NCBI RefSeq assembly: GCF_001311925.1
Contig: NZ_BBCG01000024.1
Coordinates: forward strand, 1-49,918
DNA: 49,918 nucleotides
Origin: Cellulosilyticum ruminicola JCM 14822
Lineage (GTDB): Bacteria; Bacillota; Clostridia; Lachnospirales; Cellulosilyticaceae
Direction of reading: 5' to 3'
Under the pieces are notes generated by a model. It was not told where the DNA came from. It made no database searches and worked only from the letters and a program-made list of their open reading frames with translations. Below are positions 17,793-27,752 of the stretch, piece by piece. The position numbers and the translations under genes are program-made. Numbering within the stretch: the stretch's first letter is position 1; each line of letters starts with the position of its first letter.

Positions 17793-18425
17793 CTATAGAC
17801 TATATACGATTGCATTAATGATTGCTGCTGCTAAATTGCTGCCACCTTTACGTCCTTTAGAAAGAATATAGGGAATATCTGTTTGTTCTAAAGCATCTTT
17901 AGATTCAGCTGCTCCAACGAATCCTACTGGTACGCCTACTACCGCGTCTACATCTAACCTGCCTTCTTCTTTCATTTCCATCACTTTATAAAGTGCTGTA
18001 GGCGCATTACCTAATACAAAAATTTTACGTCCTTCCTGAGCTGCTGCATATTCTACAGCTGCCATCGAACGTGTCATTTCTTTTTCTTTTGCCATAGCAC
18101 TTACTGTTTCATCACTTACATAACATTTTACTTCTACACCTAACGCTTTAAGTCTTGTTTTATTAATCCCACTTAAAGCCATATTGGTATCTGTGTAAAT
18201 TGTTGCACAATTTAAAAGAGCATCTTTGATTGATTCTACTGCTGTTTCAGATATTTTAAGAATATCTAAGTATTCAAAGTCTGCTGTTGTATGAATGGCA
18301 CGTTTAATAATTTTCTCTTCTACTTCATTTTTGAATTCATATCCTGGTCTAGTTTCATCAATAATATCTTGAATAATTTCAAAACTTTTCGTTTCAATTG
18401 CCATAGGATTTTTAATATAACTCAT
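17793..18425 (-). CDS. cbiC: cobalt-precorrin-8 methylmutase
   Basis: A 210-residue mutase that moves the C11 methyl to C12 to give cobyrinate. Motifs: SFEIIQDIIDE, the catalytic-histidine region VIKRAIHTTADFEYLDIL-like (IHTTADFEY), GNAPTALY, and VGVPVGFVGAAESKDAL followed by GRKGGSNLAAAIINA. It overlaps cobD by 14 bp. Confidence 0.94.
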   Translation of the reverse strand: MSYIKNPMAIETKSFEIIQDIIDETRPGYEFKNEVEEKIIKRAIHTTADFEYLDILKISETAVESIKDALLNCATIYTDTNMALSGINKTRLKALGVEVKCYVSDETVSAMAKEKEMTRSMAAVEYAAAQEGRKIFVLGNAPTALYKVMEMKEEGRLDVDAVVGVPVGFVGAAESKDALEQTDIPYILSKGRKGGSNLAAAIINAIVYSL

Positions 18426-19509
18426 GATTTAATTCCTCTCTTATTGCTGCTATGAGCTGATTATTTTCTATTTCACTTTTAACTGCTACACGGATAAAAT
18501 GTTCATCTAATCCTTTAAAATTAGATGCATCTCTTATAAGCATATTATGTTTTTTAAATAAATTCGTTTTAAGTTCACTTGCCGTCTTTTCAAATAACTG
18601 TATTAATATAAAATTAGTTGTTGCTTCATATACTTTGAGTCCTTTAATCTCACTCAAAGTATTCATCATACGTTCACGTTCTTTAATAAAGTAAGCTTTA
18701 CTTTCTTTAATATAAGCTTTGTCTTCTAAGAATTTAGGTGTTAATGCCTCTGCAAAACTATTCACTGTCCAAGGTTCTTTATAGTTATACATACCTTCTA
18801 GTAATGTCTTATTACTAGTTACGCCATAGCCTAATCTTAAGCCTGGAAGCCCAAAAAATTTAGTAACAGCCTTAATAATAATTAAATTCTTATACTGACT
18901 TATTTTATTTACTAAACTTAATTTTTCCTCTTCTGCTACAAACTCCATAAATGTTTCATCTACAATTAAAAGTTTTTCCCTTGCTTCTAGAATCTCTATA
19001 ATTCCTGTAAGATCCTGTACATGTCCTGTAGGATTATTAGGATTACAAATAAATAAAGCATCTATTTCATCTAAGCTTTCTGCAAGCTTTGCCTGATTTA
19101 TCTCAAATGTATTTCCTGCTTCTGTTAGATACAAGTCTTTAATTTGCATCCCACTTAACCTACTACTACGTTCATACTCTGAAAAAGTAGGGTTCATCAC
19201 GCCTAATGTGCCACCTTGTAACTTATTATTTAAAGTCTTCATAAGTAAATACACGATTTCTGTTGCACCATTACCTACTATAATTTCTTCAGCCTTTACG
19301 CTTAAATATGTGGCAATAGACTTTCTAAGTACTGTATAGTGAATATCTGGATAAGCCTTGGCATTTTGTAAGGCTTCTTTTAATACTTCTTCTAAAACTT
19401 CTGGTACCTTCGGATTAATATTAGAACTAAAGTCAATAATCTCCTTTGGATTCTTACCATACAAGCTTGCCATTTCTTCTACATTGGCTCCATGTCCTAA
19501 TGATTTCAT
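18412..19509 (-). CDS. cobD: threonine-phosphate decarboxylase (CobD-like aminotransferase-fold enzyme)
   Basis: A 365-residue fold-type I PLP enzyme. It starts GHGANVEEMASLYG with DFSSNINP, has VGNGATEIVYLL, ICNPNNPTGHVQ, VDETFMEFV and the PLP lysine in KAVTKFFGLPGLRLGYGV. These features match CobD/CobC of B12 operons, which give (R)-1-amino-2-propanol phosphate, the aminopropanol linker. It lies directly before cbiB, whose product attaches that linker. The alternative, histidinol-phosphate aminotransferase, is unlikely in this setting. Confidence 0.9.
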   Translation of the reverse strand: MKSLGHGANVEEMASLYGKNPKEIIDFSSNINPKVPEVLEEVLKEALQNAKAYPDIHYTVLRKSIATYLSVKAEEIIVGNGATEIVYLLMKTLNNKLQGGTLGVMNPTFSEYERSSRLSGMQIKDLYLTEAGNTFEINQAKLAESLDEIDALFICNPNNPTGHVQDLTGIIEILEAREKLLIVDETFMEFVAEEEKLSLVNKISQYKNLIIIKAVTKFFGLPGLRLGYGVTSNKTLLEGMYNYKEPWTVNSFAEALTPKFLEDKAYIKESKAYFIKERERMMNTLSEIKGLKVYEATTNFILIQLFEKTASELKTNLFKKHNMLIRDASNFKGLDEHFIRVAVKSEIENNQLIAAIREELNHELY

Positions 19510-19538
19510 TTAATTTCTCCTTCTTGCTTAAATCTGCT

Positions 19539-20492
19539 TTAAAGCATACCTAAACCTATTTTAATACCAATAAAAATAATTAAGGCTACAATTGATGTTA
19601 CATACATAAATTTATTAGTTCTTACGATATCCTCACGCTCTGTCTCACGTTTTTTATCACCAATCGTTGGTTTATAAACCACCTCACCAAAGTAGACATT
19701 TGTCCCACCTAATTGAATACCTAAAGCTCCTGCTACTGCCCCCTCTGGGTAAGCACAATTAGGACTCTTATGATTTTTACGGTCTCTTATTGCTATTTTA
19801 ATGCAGTCTCTTGCATTATAACGTAAAATGAAACTTGCAATCATCATTAAAAAGGCTGTAAGTCTTGCTGGAATATAGTTGGCCACATCATCAATCTTAG
19901 CTGAAACAAAACCAATATCTCCATACTTCTCATTTTTATAACCCACTGTAGAATCTAAAGTATTAATAGCCTTATAAGCAAAAGCTAAAGGTGCACCACC
20001 AATACAAGCATAAAATAATGGGGCAATAATACCATCTGTTGTATTTTCTGCCACAGTTTCTACTGTAGCACGTACAATCTCACCTTCATCTAACTGGCTT
20101 GTATCGCGTCCAACAATATAAGAAAGCTGTTTTCTAGAAGCTTCTATATCACCAGTCCCTAAAACTTTATAGATTTTAACAGCTTCGTCTTTTAAACACT
20201 TAGTTGCTAAAGTTGTATAAATTAAAAATGCATTGACCACAAAAACTACTATTGGATGAATATCCGCTACTTTTACAATACTCCATGCAACTAAATACGT
20301 CACACCCACTGTTACAAGCCATAAAATAAACCCGCCTACTTTAAGTGCTCTTTTACTTTTGGCACACTTTCTCACTTTGCCTTCTACAAAACGGATAAGC
20401 TTACCTATGAAACGTACTGGATGCGGAAACTCATAAGGATCTCCAAAGATTAAATCTAATATATACCCCATAATAATCTGTAAACTCGCCAT
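19539..20492 (-). CDS. cbiB: adenosylcobinamide-phosphate synthase
   Basis: A 317-residue membrane protein with several helices. It starts MGYILDLIFGDPYEFPHPVR and has ETVAENTTDGIIAPLFYACIG, AYKAINTLDSTVGYKNEKY and PEGAVAGALGIQLGG, all classic CbiB motifs. It amidates adenosylcobyric acid with the aminopropanol (phosphate) arm. It is 7 bp from cbiA. Confidence 0.94.
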   Translation of the reverse strand: MASLQIIMGYILDLIFGDPYEFPHPVRFIGKLIRFVEGKVRKCAKSKRALKVGGFILWLVTVGVTYLVAWSIVKVADIHPIVVFVVNAFLIYTTLATKCLKDEAVKIYKVLGTGDIEASRKQLSYIVGRDTSQLDEGEIVRATVETVAENTTDGIIAPLFYACIGGAPLAFAYKAINTLDSTVGYKNEKYGDIGFVSAKIDDVANYIPARLTAFLMMIASFILRYNARDCIKIAIRDRKNHKSPNCAYPEGAVAGALGIQLGGTNVYFGEVVYKPTIGDKKRETEREDIVRTNKFMYVTSIVALIIFIGIKIGLGML

Positions 20493-20499
20493 ATTTATC

Positions 20500-21873
20500 T
20501 CACACCTCTATTAAAAAATGTGCAAGTGCTTCCAAGTTACTATAGAAATGAATGTGCAAATAAGCAGCTAATGTATTACCTTTGCTATAGCCTCCACTCC
20601 ATTTATCCTCTTCCTTAGCCTTAGCACCTTTTTGCATAATATAAACACCTTTTTCTTTGCTTTCAAACTCTGAATGGTGAAATTCATGTCCTCTTAAAGT
20701 ATCGCCTACTTTAGAAAGAATCGTTTCTTCTTGAGCAGTGCCATAACAGTAGCCAAAACGTTTAAGTGATTTTGTCATACGGCTTACTCCTTCAAAAATG
20801 CCTACCATCTCGTAGTAATTTTCATCATGGTCAATTAATCCCTCACCTAAATACATTAATCCGCCACATTCTGCATAAATCGGTATACCTGCTTCATGGG
20901 CCTTTTTAATAGCTTCACGAACGACCTTATTCGCTGCTAGTTCTTTTCCAAAAACCTCTGGGAACCCACCACCAATATAAATATAATCACAGACTGGTAA
21001 TTCTTTATCATATAATGGACTGAAGTTTACGATTTCAAGTCCCATATCTCTTAGTAAATCTAAGTTATCTGCATAATAGAAGTTAAATGCCTTATCTTGG
21101 GCAATAGCAATCTTCTTTCCTTTCACTTTTGTAAGCCCACTAGATACTATTTCTGGTTTATAATCCGTTTCTACATCTTCCGTCTCACAAAGTTCTAGGA
21201 GACGATCAATATTAATATATTTCTCTATTTCACTTCCTAAGCTCTGGAACTTATCATCTAAAGCTTCCATTTCGTTACTTGGTACAAGCCCCAAGTGTCT
21301 AGATGGTAAACTGAAGCTTTCATTTGGAGGGAAGTAACCTAATACTTCTACCCCACAATATTTCTCAATAGATTCTTTAACTAATTTGTAATGCCCTTCT
21401 GTACGTACATTATTAGCAATGACTCCGCAAATATTAAGATCTGGATCTATTTTTTGATACCCAAGTACCATAGCTGCACTAGAAGCTGCCATAGCCTTAG
21501 CATTGATAACAAGAATAACTGGAATATTTAATAACTTAGCCATACTGCTGCTGCTACAATTATTAATATCTGTCCCCTTTCCATCATATAAGCCCATTAC
21601 ACCTTCTACCACGCTAATATCTGCATCCACCTTAACCTTATTAAATAAGTACTTTAACTTTTCTTCTTCTAACATATAAGCATCTAAATTTCTAGACGCA
21701 CGTTTTGTAATGTGAGTATGATAAGCTGTATCAATATAATCTGGTCCTACTTTATAAGGCTGTACCACCATATTTCTATTTTTAAGTGCCTGCATAATTC
21801 CAAGTGATATAGTCGTCTTACCTACACCACTATTTGTACCAGCAATTAATATCTTTCTAGATTGCATTCCCAT
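20500..21873 (-). CDS. cbiA: cobyrinate a,c-diamide synthase
   Basis: A 457-residue glutamine-dependent, ATP-using amidase. The N-terminal P-loop domain shows ILIAGTNSGVGKTTISLGIM and KVGPDYIDTAYHT. The C-terminal class I glutamine amidotransferase-like domain shows IYIGGGFPEVFGKELA and the catalytic cysteine in YAECGGLMYL near 340. It amidates carboxylates a and c of cobyrinate. It overlaps cbiP by 17 bp. Confidence 0.95.
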   Translation of the reverse strand: MGMQSRKILIAGTNSGVGKTTISLGIMQALKNRNMVVQPYKVGPDYIDTAYHTHITKRASRNLDAYMLEEEKLKYLFNKVKVDADISVVEGVMGLYDGKGTDINNCSSSSMAKLLNIPVILVINAKAMAASSAAMVLGYQKIDPDLNICGVIANNVRTEGHYKLVKESIEKYCGVEVLGYFPPNESFSLPSRHLGLVPSNEMEALDDKFQSLGSEIEKYINIDRLLELCETEDVETDYKPEIVSSGLTKVKGKKIAIAQDKAFNFYYADNLDLLRDMGLEIVNFSPLYDKELPVCDYIYIGGGFPEVFGKELAANKVVREAIKKAHEAGIPIYAECGGLMYLGEGLIDHDENYYEMVGIFEGVSRMTKSLKRFGYCYGTAQEETILSKVGDTLRGHEFHHSEFESKEKGVYIMQKGAKAKEEDKWSGGYSKGNTLAAYLHIHFYSNLEALAHFLIEV

Positions 21874-23404
21874 TCTCCTTAAGTCCTAAAATCTCATAAA
21901 TAGCAGCCATATCCATATTTTCTCTTACTACTGCTGCTAACTTATCATATTCGCCTTCTTTAAAATCAGCATATGAGGCTACTTCACTTTGAACATCCTC
22001 TAAGTTTTTCTCACGACGTATAATATTTAATAAGCCTCTTAAGAATTCTGCTTCATCAAATATTCCATGCATATAAGAACCAATGACATTTCCTTCTTCA
22101 TTCATGCAGCCTTCTAAATAATTCACAGCTTCACCTAAACTGTTTGCAATAGTTAAAAGTTCCTGACATGGGCCTGTTTTCCTGCTTACACCCATGTGAA
22201 TCTCATAACCTTTTACAATTTTGCCACCAAGCTCTTTAAAACATCCTGGTAAGTCTTCATTAATCTTACCAATTACCTGAGTTGTCACTTTCTCCTCTGC
22301 AAAAGTTGTCTCCATATTTAAAAGTCCAAGACCATAACACTCTTTCTGCTCACCTTCTACTCCTGATGGATCATAAATCTTTTGTCCTAACATTTGATAG
22401 CCGCCACATACACCCCAGATTAACTTACCTTCTTTTTGAAGTTTATGAATTTCAATATCTAGTCCGCTTTCCTTTAAATACATTAAATCCGCAATAGTAT
22501 TTTTACTTCCTGGAATAATAACCATATCAGTTTCCCCAATTGATTCTCCTCGTCTTACATATCTTAAGTTAACATCTTCTTGGGTTTCAAACATATTAAA
22601 ATCAGTAAAGTTAGAGATATGTGGTAAGTAAAGCACAGCTATGTCTATAGGTTTTGATTTACTGCGTTTATTTTTGAAACTTCTTGATAAACTATCTTCA
22701 TCTTCAAGCTTAAGATATGTATAAGGTATAACCCCTAATACTGGAATTTTAATAATATCTTCAAGCATTTTAATTCCTGGCTCTAAAATTGTTTTATCCC
22801 CACGGAATTTATTAATAATTACGCCCTTTACACGTTTACGTTCTTCCTCTGTTAAAAGCATAATTGTCCCTGCTAAGGAAGCAAATACACCACCGCGGTC
22901 AATGTCACCAATTAAAATAACCGGTGCATCTGCAATCTCTGCCATTCCCATATTTACGATATCTTTATCACGTAAATTAATTTCCGCAGGACTTCCTGCA
23001 CCTTCAATTACAACTATATCGTGTTTGCTGCTAATATCCTCATAAATCTCACGAATCATTCCTGCAAGCTCTGGTTTAAATTCATGATACTCTCTAGCAT
23101 TCATATTTTTATAAACCTTACCATTAATAATAACTTGAGATTTACGATCTGAAGATGGTTTTAATAAAATAGGATTCATGCATACTTGTGGTTTCATACC
23201 CGCTGCCTCTGCTTGAAATACTTGAGCACGTCCCATTTCTAATCCTTCATCTGTAATATATGAATTTAAAGCCATATTTTGTGATTTAAATGGAATAGGC
23301 TTTAAACCATCTTGTTTAAATATTCTACAAAACGCTGCTGTTATAAGGCTCTTCCCTGCATCAGAACAAGTACCTTGAAACATAATACATTTACTCATGT
23401 TCAA
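21857..23404 (-). CDS. cbiP: cobyric acid synthase
   Basis: A 515-residue enzyme that amidates four further carboxylates (b, d, e, g). N-terminal: IMFQGTCSDAGKSLITAAFCR with KSQNMALNSYIT and EMGRAQVFQAEAA. The glutaminase domain has VIIPGSKNTIADL and the catalytic cysteine in IWGVCGGYQMLG, and ends with the conserved histidine of GSYMHGIFD. It is the first gene of the operon; the riboswitch terminator lies about 30 bp upstream. Confidence 0.95.
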   Translation of the reverse strand: MNMSKCIMFQGTCSDAGKSLITAAFCRIFKQDGLKPIPFKSQNMALNSYITDEGLEMGRAQVFQAEAAGMKPQVCMNPILLKPSSDRKSQVIINGKVYKNMNAREYHEFKPELAGMIREIYEDISSKHDIVVIEGAGSPAEINLRDKDIVNMGMAEIADAPVILIGDIDRGGVFASLAGTIMLLTEEERKRVKGVIINKFRGDKTILEPGIKMLEDIIKIPVLGVIPYTYLKLEDEDSLSRSFKNKRSKSKPIDIAVLYLPHISNFTDFNMFETQEDVNLRYVRRGESIGETDMVIIPGSKNTIADLMYLKESGLDIEIHKLQKEGKLIWGVCGGYQMLGQKIYDPSGVEGEQKECYGLGLLNMETTFAEEKVTTQVIGKINEDLPGCFKELGGKIVKGYEIHMGVSRKTGPCQELLTIANSLGEAVNYLEGCMNEEGNVIGSYMHGIFDEAEFLRGLLNIIRREKNLEDVQSEVASYADFKEGEYDKLAAVVRENMDMAAIYEILGLKENGNAI

Positions 23405-23435
23405 TTCTCCTTTAAATGTTTTTTAATTTTTCACA

Positions 23436-23462
23436 GGGAAAAAGGTCCCTTTTAGGGACCTT
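23436..23462 (-). terminator. riboswitch-associated intrinsic terminator before cbiP
   Basis: On the minus strand AAGGTCCC (complement of 23455-23462) pairs with GGGACCTT (complement of 23442-23449), followed by TTTTT then CCC. It lies between the cobalamin aptamer and cbiP and is the likely off-switch formed when B12 is bound. Confidence 0.75.
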
Positions 23463-23529
23463 CTGTTTATATACGCACAATAAGATATTTTAATCTTAAG
23501 CCATATCTAAATTTCTCTCCCACCGAAAG

Positions 23530-23700
23530 CAATATTTCTTATCCTAGGTAGGTCTCCTGGCTTATGCGTCATCAATATATTTACCTTCCCTAGCTTATGC
23601 TTAGTGCATTTAAACATATCTCTTCATATACAGTAGCGGGGGCTGCAGTGTTCTACACATTTCCCTGTTACGAAAGTTATTTAATGTCTTTACACCTAAA
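23530..23700 (-). promoter_or_regulatory. cobalamin riboswitch
   Basis: The minus strand carries the conserved cobalamin aptamer features in order: AACAGGGAA, a stem leading to CACTGCAGCCCCCGCTACTG, an AAGCATAAGC region, and the B12 box GCCAGGAGACCT (complement of 23550-23561), followed by a TTTCGGTGGGAGAG segment. Together with the downstream terminator it should shut off the whole cob operon, including the hem genes inside it, when adenosylcobalamin is abundant. Confidence 0.93.
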
Positions 23701-23724
23701 ACGTATTTATTCTTCTATAATCCT

Positions 23725-23752
23725 ATTCTAGCATATATTAGCCCTGTTTCAA
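23725..23752 (-). promoter_or_regulatory. promoter of the cobalamin operon
   Basis: TTGAAA (-35, complement of 23747-23752) and TAGAAT (-10, complement of 23725-23730) are 16 bp apart and lie about 25 bp before the aptamer. Good match to a vegetative sigma promoter. Confidence 0.6.
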
Positions 23753-23923
23753 ATAACCCTTAAATATCTATCCAGTACTTTCCATTTCTTCTTTTTATTA
23801 TAATAATTTCATTTACTTACATTTACACTTTTACATATTATATCTATTAATTTAGCGCCTACTGTTGTATAATTTAAAATATTCATTATTGTTTAAAATA
23901 ATTGTATGGGGGTGAAAATAAAC

Positions 23924-26188
23924 GTGAACGACCAAGTCCATCCAGTATACACGATTGGCTTTTTTACTACTGGAGTTGAGCTTGAGTATTCTACTATACT
24001 TTTTCAAGCTGTTTCTAAAATTGCTAAAGAATATCAAGTAAACTTAGTAAATTTTTTAGGTGGTTCTCTAAATCCTGATTTTTCATTTCAGCAGTATAAG
24101 CATCAGTATCAATGTAATGTTGCTTTTGATTATGCTAATCAAGAAGTTTTAGATGGTATCATCTTAGCATCTGGCGTGCTCTCTTCTTTCTTAAGCCCTA
24201 CGGAATATAGACGCTTTTATTCAAAATTTAAGAATATTCCTACAGTAAGTCTCGGTTCATTTGTTAATGATATGCCTAGTGTATATACAGATAATAAAGC
24301 TGTATTAAAACAACTAGTATCACATCTTATCACAAAACATCATAAGAAAAACATTGCCTTTTTATCTGGTCCTAGTAGTAACTGTGATGCTTTAGATCGT
24401 TATTTAGGTTATAAAGAAGCACTTCGTGAAAATAATATTCCTTTCCGCGAAGACTATATACGTATCGGAGATTTTACACCAGACTCTGCTATAGAAGCTG
24501 TAAAGGTTCTTTTCGATCAAGGTAATCTTCCTATTGATGCAGTGGTCTGCTCTAATGATTCTATGGCACTTACCGTACTCAATGAACTTCAAAAACGGGA
24601 CATAAAAGTTCCTGAAGATGTAGCTATTACGGGGTTTGATAATATTCATACCTCTGCTTATTGTGTTCCTAGTTTATCAACCATTGAACAACCTTTAGAA
24701 GACTTTGCGCGAAATGCTTTTCAATTACTCATTAATATGCTTCAAGGGCATCCCGTTCAAAACAGGCTTATCCCTTGCAAACTAATTCTTAGAGAATCTT
24801 GTGGTTGTAACTTTTTCTCCGCTCCTATGTTGGGACCTATTCTCAATATCGAAGGTGCTAAACTACTTGCCGAATCATTACTCACGCAAAGCCATTATTA
24901 TTTACCGAATTCTACAATTCCTAAACTTGAGGAATTTGTTATACAAATATACTCATTACTCTTTTTATCACCGGCTCAGTTTCCTACGCCAGCGACTTGT
25001 ACAAATCTTTTCTTAAAATGTAAAAAGGCTTTATCACCGTCTTTGGCTACAACACTTAACCTTAAACATTTTTTAGCTTCGCTCAAAAAAGATTGGCTTC
25101 TTAGATGTGATGACTTATCTAAAATTGGTTTCATTACAAACTTATTTGAAAACCTTTCAGATGATTTATTTAATGATTCGTTAAAATACTATGGTCATAA
25201 AACAAACCGTGTTACTAATAACTTTGCATTTATTCGTCAAGTACTCTTATCAATTACACATAATATTACTGTTCAAAACTTAACGCTTTCTTCTATTGCA
25301 GAAAACCTTATGACTTGTGGTATTCATACTTGCCTTGTTTATCTATACGATGAAGGGATTACCCATCATCTAACAGATAAATGGCAGATGCCTGAAAAGC
25401 TTCATCTATACATGGGATATATAGATGATAAAATCATTGATAATATTCATGAAGTGCCACCTTTAACACCTAAGGAAATTGTCACCTATGGCCTAACTAA
25501 CAAAGACCATCCTTATACATCATTTATTCATTCCATATTTTTTGGTAATGAACAGCTTGGTGTCATTGTATTAGAAATGCCTTCTGATAATTATGATCTC
25601 ATTGAAACGCTTACCTTAGAACTAGGCTGTGCACTGAAGCTTTCTTCTATATTTAGAATAGAAAAAACTACAAAAAACAAGTTAGAAACCCTTTCTCAAA
25701 CAGATGAACTTACAGGGCTTCTAAATCGCCGTGGTTTCTTCACAAAAGCCGTTGCAAGCTATAATCTAGCTAAGCAGCAAAATCGCAAAGGAATCCTATT
25801 CTATGCTGATATGGATGGTCTCAAAGTTATTAACGATACCTGTGGACATAGCGAGGGAGATGTTGCCATTGTTGCTATGTCAAAAATATTTAAACAGATT
25901 TTTAAAAATCCTGATACACTTATTGCCCGTATGGGTGGGGATGAATTCATCATTTTCTGCTTAGATAAAGAAGAAAGTTACATAGAGTATGTTACAACTC
26001 AAATTGAAGTTATTTGTAAAAACTTTAATATTACTTATCATAAATCTTATAAATTCAGCATTTCTATAGGCGGTGTTCCATTTAATGCTAATAGTAGTCC
26101 AAGCTTAGAAGAACTGCTTAAAGCAGCTAATAAAAAGCTTTATGGTCTCAAGAAATTAAAAAAAGAACTTGCTACTTCTTCAGAGTAA
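23924..26188 (+). CDS. diguanylate cyclase with LacI-type ligand-binding sensor domain
   Basis: About 754 residues. Residues about 10-300 are a periplasmic-binding/LacI-type domain without a DNA-binding head and without signal peptide: YTIGFFTTGVELEYSTILF, DGIILASGVL, IAFLSGPSSN, DAVVCSNDSMALTVLNEL, VAITGFDN, SLSTIEQPL, ending ILRESCGCNFF. A helical and GAF-like section follows. The last about 170 residues are a GGDEF domain: DELTGLLNRRGFF, ADMDGLKVINDTCGHSEGD and the active-site loop RMGGDEF. The inhibitory RxxD site is KNPD here, so product inhibition is probably lost. I prefer the GTG at 23924, since GGGGGTG lies 9 nt before it; the ATG at 23906 overlaps that site. It probably makes c-di-GMP in response to a cytoplasmic sugar-like ligand. 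Confidence 0.85.
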   Translation: MNDQVHPVYTIGFFTTGVELEYSTILFQAVSKIAKEYQVNLVNFLGGSLNPDFSFQQYKHQYQCNVAFDYANQEVLDGIILASGVLSSFLSPTEYRRFYSKFKNIPTVSLGSFVNDMPSVYTDNKAVLKQLVSHLITKHHKKNIAFLSGPSSNCDALDRYLGYKEALRENNIPFREDYIRIGDFTPDSAIEAVKVLFDQGNLPIDAVVCSNDSMALTVLNELQKRDIKVPEDVAITGFDNIHTSAYCVPSLSTIEQPLEDFARNAFQLLINMLQGHPVQNRLIPCKLILRESCGCNFFSAPMLGPILNIEGAKLLAESLLTQSHYYLPNSTIPKLEEFVIQIYSLLFLSPAQFPTPATCTNLFLKCKKALSPSLATTLNLKHFLASLKKDWLLRCDDLSKIGFITNLFENLSDDLFNDSLKYYGHKTNRVTNNFAFIRQVLLSITHNITVQNLTLSSIAENLMTCGIHTCLVYLYDEGITHHLTDKWQMPEKLHLYMGYIDDKIIDNIHEVPPLTPKEIVTYGLTNKDHPYTSFIHSIFFGNEQLGVIVLEMPSDNYDLIETLTLELGCALKLSSIFRIEKTTKNKLETLSQTDELTGLLNRRGFFTKAVASYNLAKQQNRKGILFYADMDGLKVINDTCGHSEGDVAIVAMSKIFKQIFKNPDTLIARMGGDEFIIFCLDKEESYIEYVTTQIEVICKNFNITYHKSYKFSISIGGVPFNANSSPSLEELLKAANKKLYGLKKLKKELATSSE

Positions 26189-26190
26189 TA

Positions 26191-26238
26191 AAAACTAGTT
26201 GATAAAAGAATTTCATCTTCTATCAACTAGTTTTTTAT
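26191..26238. terminator. bidirectional terminator between convergent genes
   Basis: AAAACTAGTTGATA (26191-26204) pairs with TATCAACTAGTTTT (26221-26234). The plus strand continues with a T-run and the minus strand also ends in TTTT, so it can end both the GGDEF gene and the ABC transporter operon. Confidence 0.82.
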
Positions 26239-26242
26239 TATT

Positions 26243-26965
26243 TTATAAAACTTTACTAAAGAATAATTTAGTTCTTTCTTGCTTTGGATTTGCGAACACT
26301 TCTACTGGTTTTCCCTGTTCAATGATTTTGCCACCATCCATAAATAATAATTTAGTCCCTACTTCCTTAGCAAAGCCCATTTCATGGGTAACAATCATCA
26401 TTGTCATTCCTTCCTCAGCAAGCTCTTTAATAACTTCTAATACCTCTTTAACCATTTCTGGATCTAAGGCAGAAGTTGGTTCATCAAATAACATAACTTC
26501 TGGTTTCATAGCTAATGCCCTAGCAATAGCTATACGCTGTTTTTGCCCACCTGATAAAGTGTTAGGATAAACACTTGCTTTATCTTCAAGTCCAACCTTG
26601 TGAAGGAGCTCCATTCCAATCTTATCTGCTTCTTCTTTAGAAAGTTTTTTAAGTTTAATAGGAGCTAAAGTAATATTCTCAAGCACAGTCATATGAGGGA
26701 ATAAATTAAAATGTTGAAATACCATCCCTACTTGTTGACGCACTTTATTAATATTGATATCTGGGTTTGTGATATCTACATTATTAATTAAAATATGGCC
26801 AGACGAAACCTCTTCCATCTGATTAATACATCTTAGATAAGTTGATTTTCCTGAACCAGAAGGACCAATTATTACAACTACCTCTCCCTTTTTAACATAG
26901 TCATTAATTCCTTTTAAGACTTCTAGAGAGCCATAACTTTTATATAAGTCTTTAATTTGTATCAT
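26243..26965 (-). CDS. polar amino acid ABC transporter, ATP-binding protein
   Basis: A 240-residue ATPase of the GlnQ/HisP type. Walker A is GPSGSGKST at about 34-42, the Q-loop region is [22 protein letters not shown], the signature is LSGGQKQR, Walker B is [15 protein letters not shown], and the switch histidine is in IVTHEMGFA. It powers uptake through the membrane protein encoded immediately upstream (10 bp gap). The specific amino acid cannot be read from sequence. Confidence 0.92.
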   Translation of the reverse strand: MIQIKDLYKSYGSLEVLKGINDYVKKGEVVVIIGPSGSGKSTYLRCINQMEEVSSGHILINNVDITNPDININKVRQQVGMVFQHFNLFPHMTVLENITLAPIKLKKLSKEEADKIGMELLHKVGLEDKASVYPNTLSGGQKQRIAIARALAMKPEVMLFDEPTSALDPEMVKEVLEVIKELAEEGMTMMIVTHEMGFAKEVGTKLLFMDGGKIIEQGKPVEVFANPKQERTKLFFSKVL

Positions 26966-26975
26966 AATCCTCCTC

Positions 26976-27734
26976 CTAGTTTTTGCTGTTCAACTTTTTC
27001 TCTAGTTGTTTCATAAATAATGTAAGTATCCCTGTAATCATCAAATAACATATAGCCACTATTAATAATGGCTGTGCTGCATTATATGTTCTACTAATAA
27101 TGATATTGCCTGCACGTGTTAAGTCCATACCACCAATATACCCTACGATAGAAGTTTCTTTGATAAGCACGATAAATTCACTTACAAAGGCTGGTAACAT
27201 TTGCTTGAAAGCCTGTGGCAGGATAATATGCTTCATTGTTTGTGTATATGTAAAGCCTAGAGAACGTCCTGCTTCCATTTGTCCCTTATCAATGCCTTGA
27301 ATACCTGCACGAATAAGCTCAGACATATAAGCGCCACTATTAATACCAAAGGCAAGTCCACCTACCCAAATACGATATTCAGAAGGTACACTTGCACATA
27401 ATACTGTCCATAGGAAAATTACTTGAACAGTTGTTGGTGTTCCCCTAATAATATACACATATGCACTTGCAATATATTTCAAGATTATTTGTATAATGCG
27501 AAGAATTTGCCATAAAACTCCTGTACGCTTAGTAGTTTTTATGAAGCCAATAAGCGCTATAATTATACCAATGATTAATCCTACAATAGCTGCAATAATA
27601 GTAAGCCCTAAAGTCCATAGAATACCATTTAAAATTAATTGGTAAAAAGCATTACTAAAAAATGTACTATAAAAATCAAAGTTTTGTTGTCCCAATAAAT
27701 GATAAAAGAAATTCTCCATACTGCTGTACCCCAT
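26976..27734 (-). CDS. polar amino acid ABC transporter, permease protein
   Basis: A 252-residue membrane protein with about five helices. It holds the HisM/GlnP-type stretches [18 protein letters not shown] and the EAA loop [31 protein letters not shown] longer than usual loop with two helices occurs before the RGTP motif (residues about 55-90). The start is uncertain: the ATG at 27734 has a weak ribosome site, and the ATG five codons later (27719) is preceded by GGGG at 9 nt. It forms the channel for the neighbouring binding protein and ATPase. Confidence 0.88.
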   Translation of the reverse strand: MGYSSMENFFYHLLGQQNFDFYSTFFSNAFYQLILNGILWTLGLTIIAAIVGLIIGIIIALIGFIKTTKRTGVLWQILRIIQIILKYIASAYVYIIRGTPTTVQVIFLWTVLCASVPSEYRIWVGGLAFGINSGAYMSELIRAGIQGIDKGQMEAGRSLGFTYTQTMKHIILPQAFKQMLPAFVSEFIVLIKETSIVGYIGGMDLTRAGNIIISRTYNAAQPLLIVAICYLMITGILTLFMKQLEKKLNSKN

Positions 27735-27752
27735 TAATCCATTTATTTGTCA

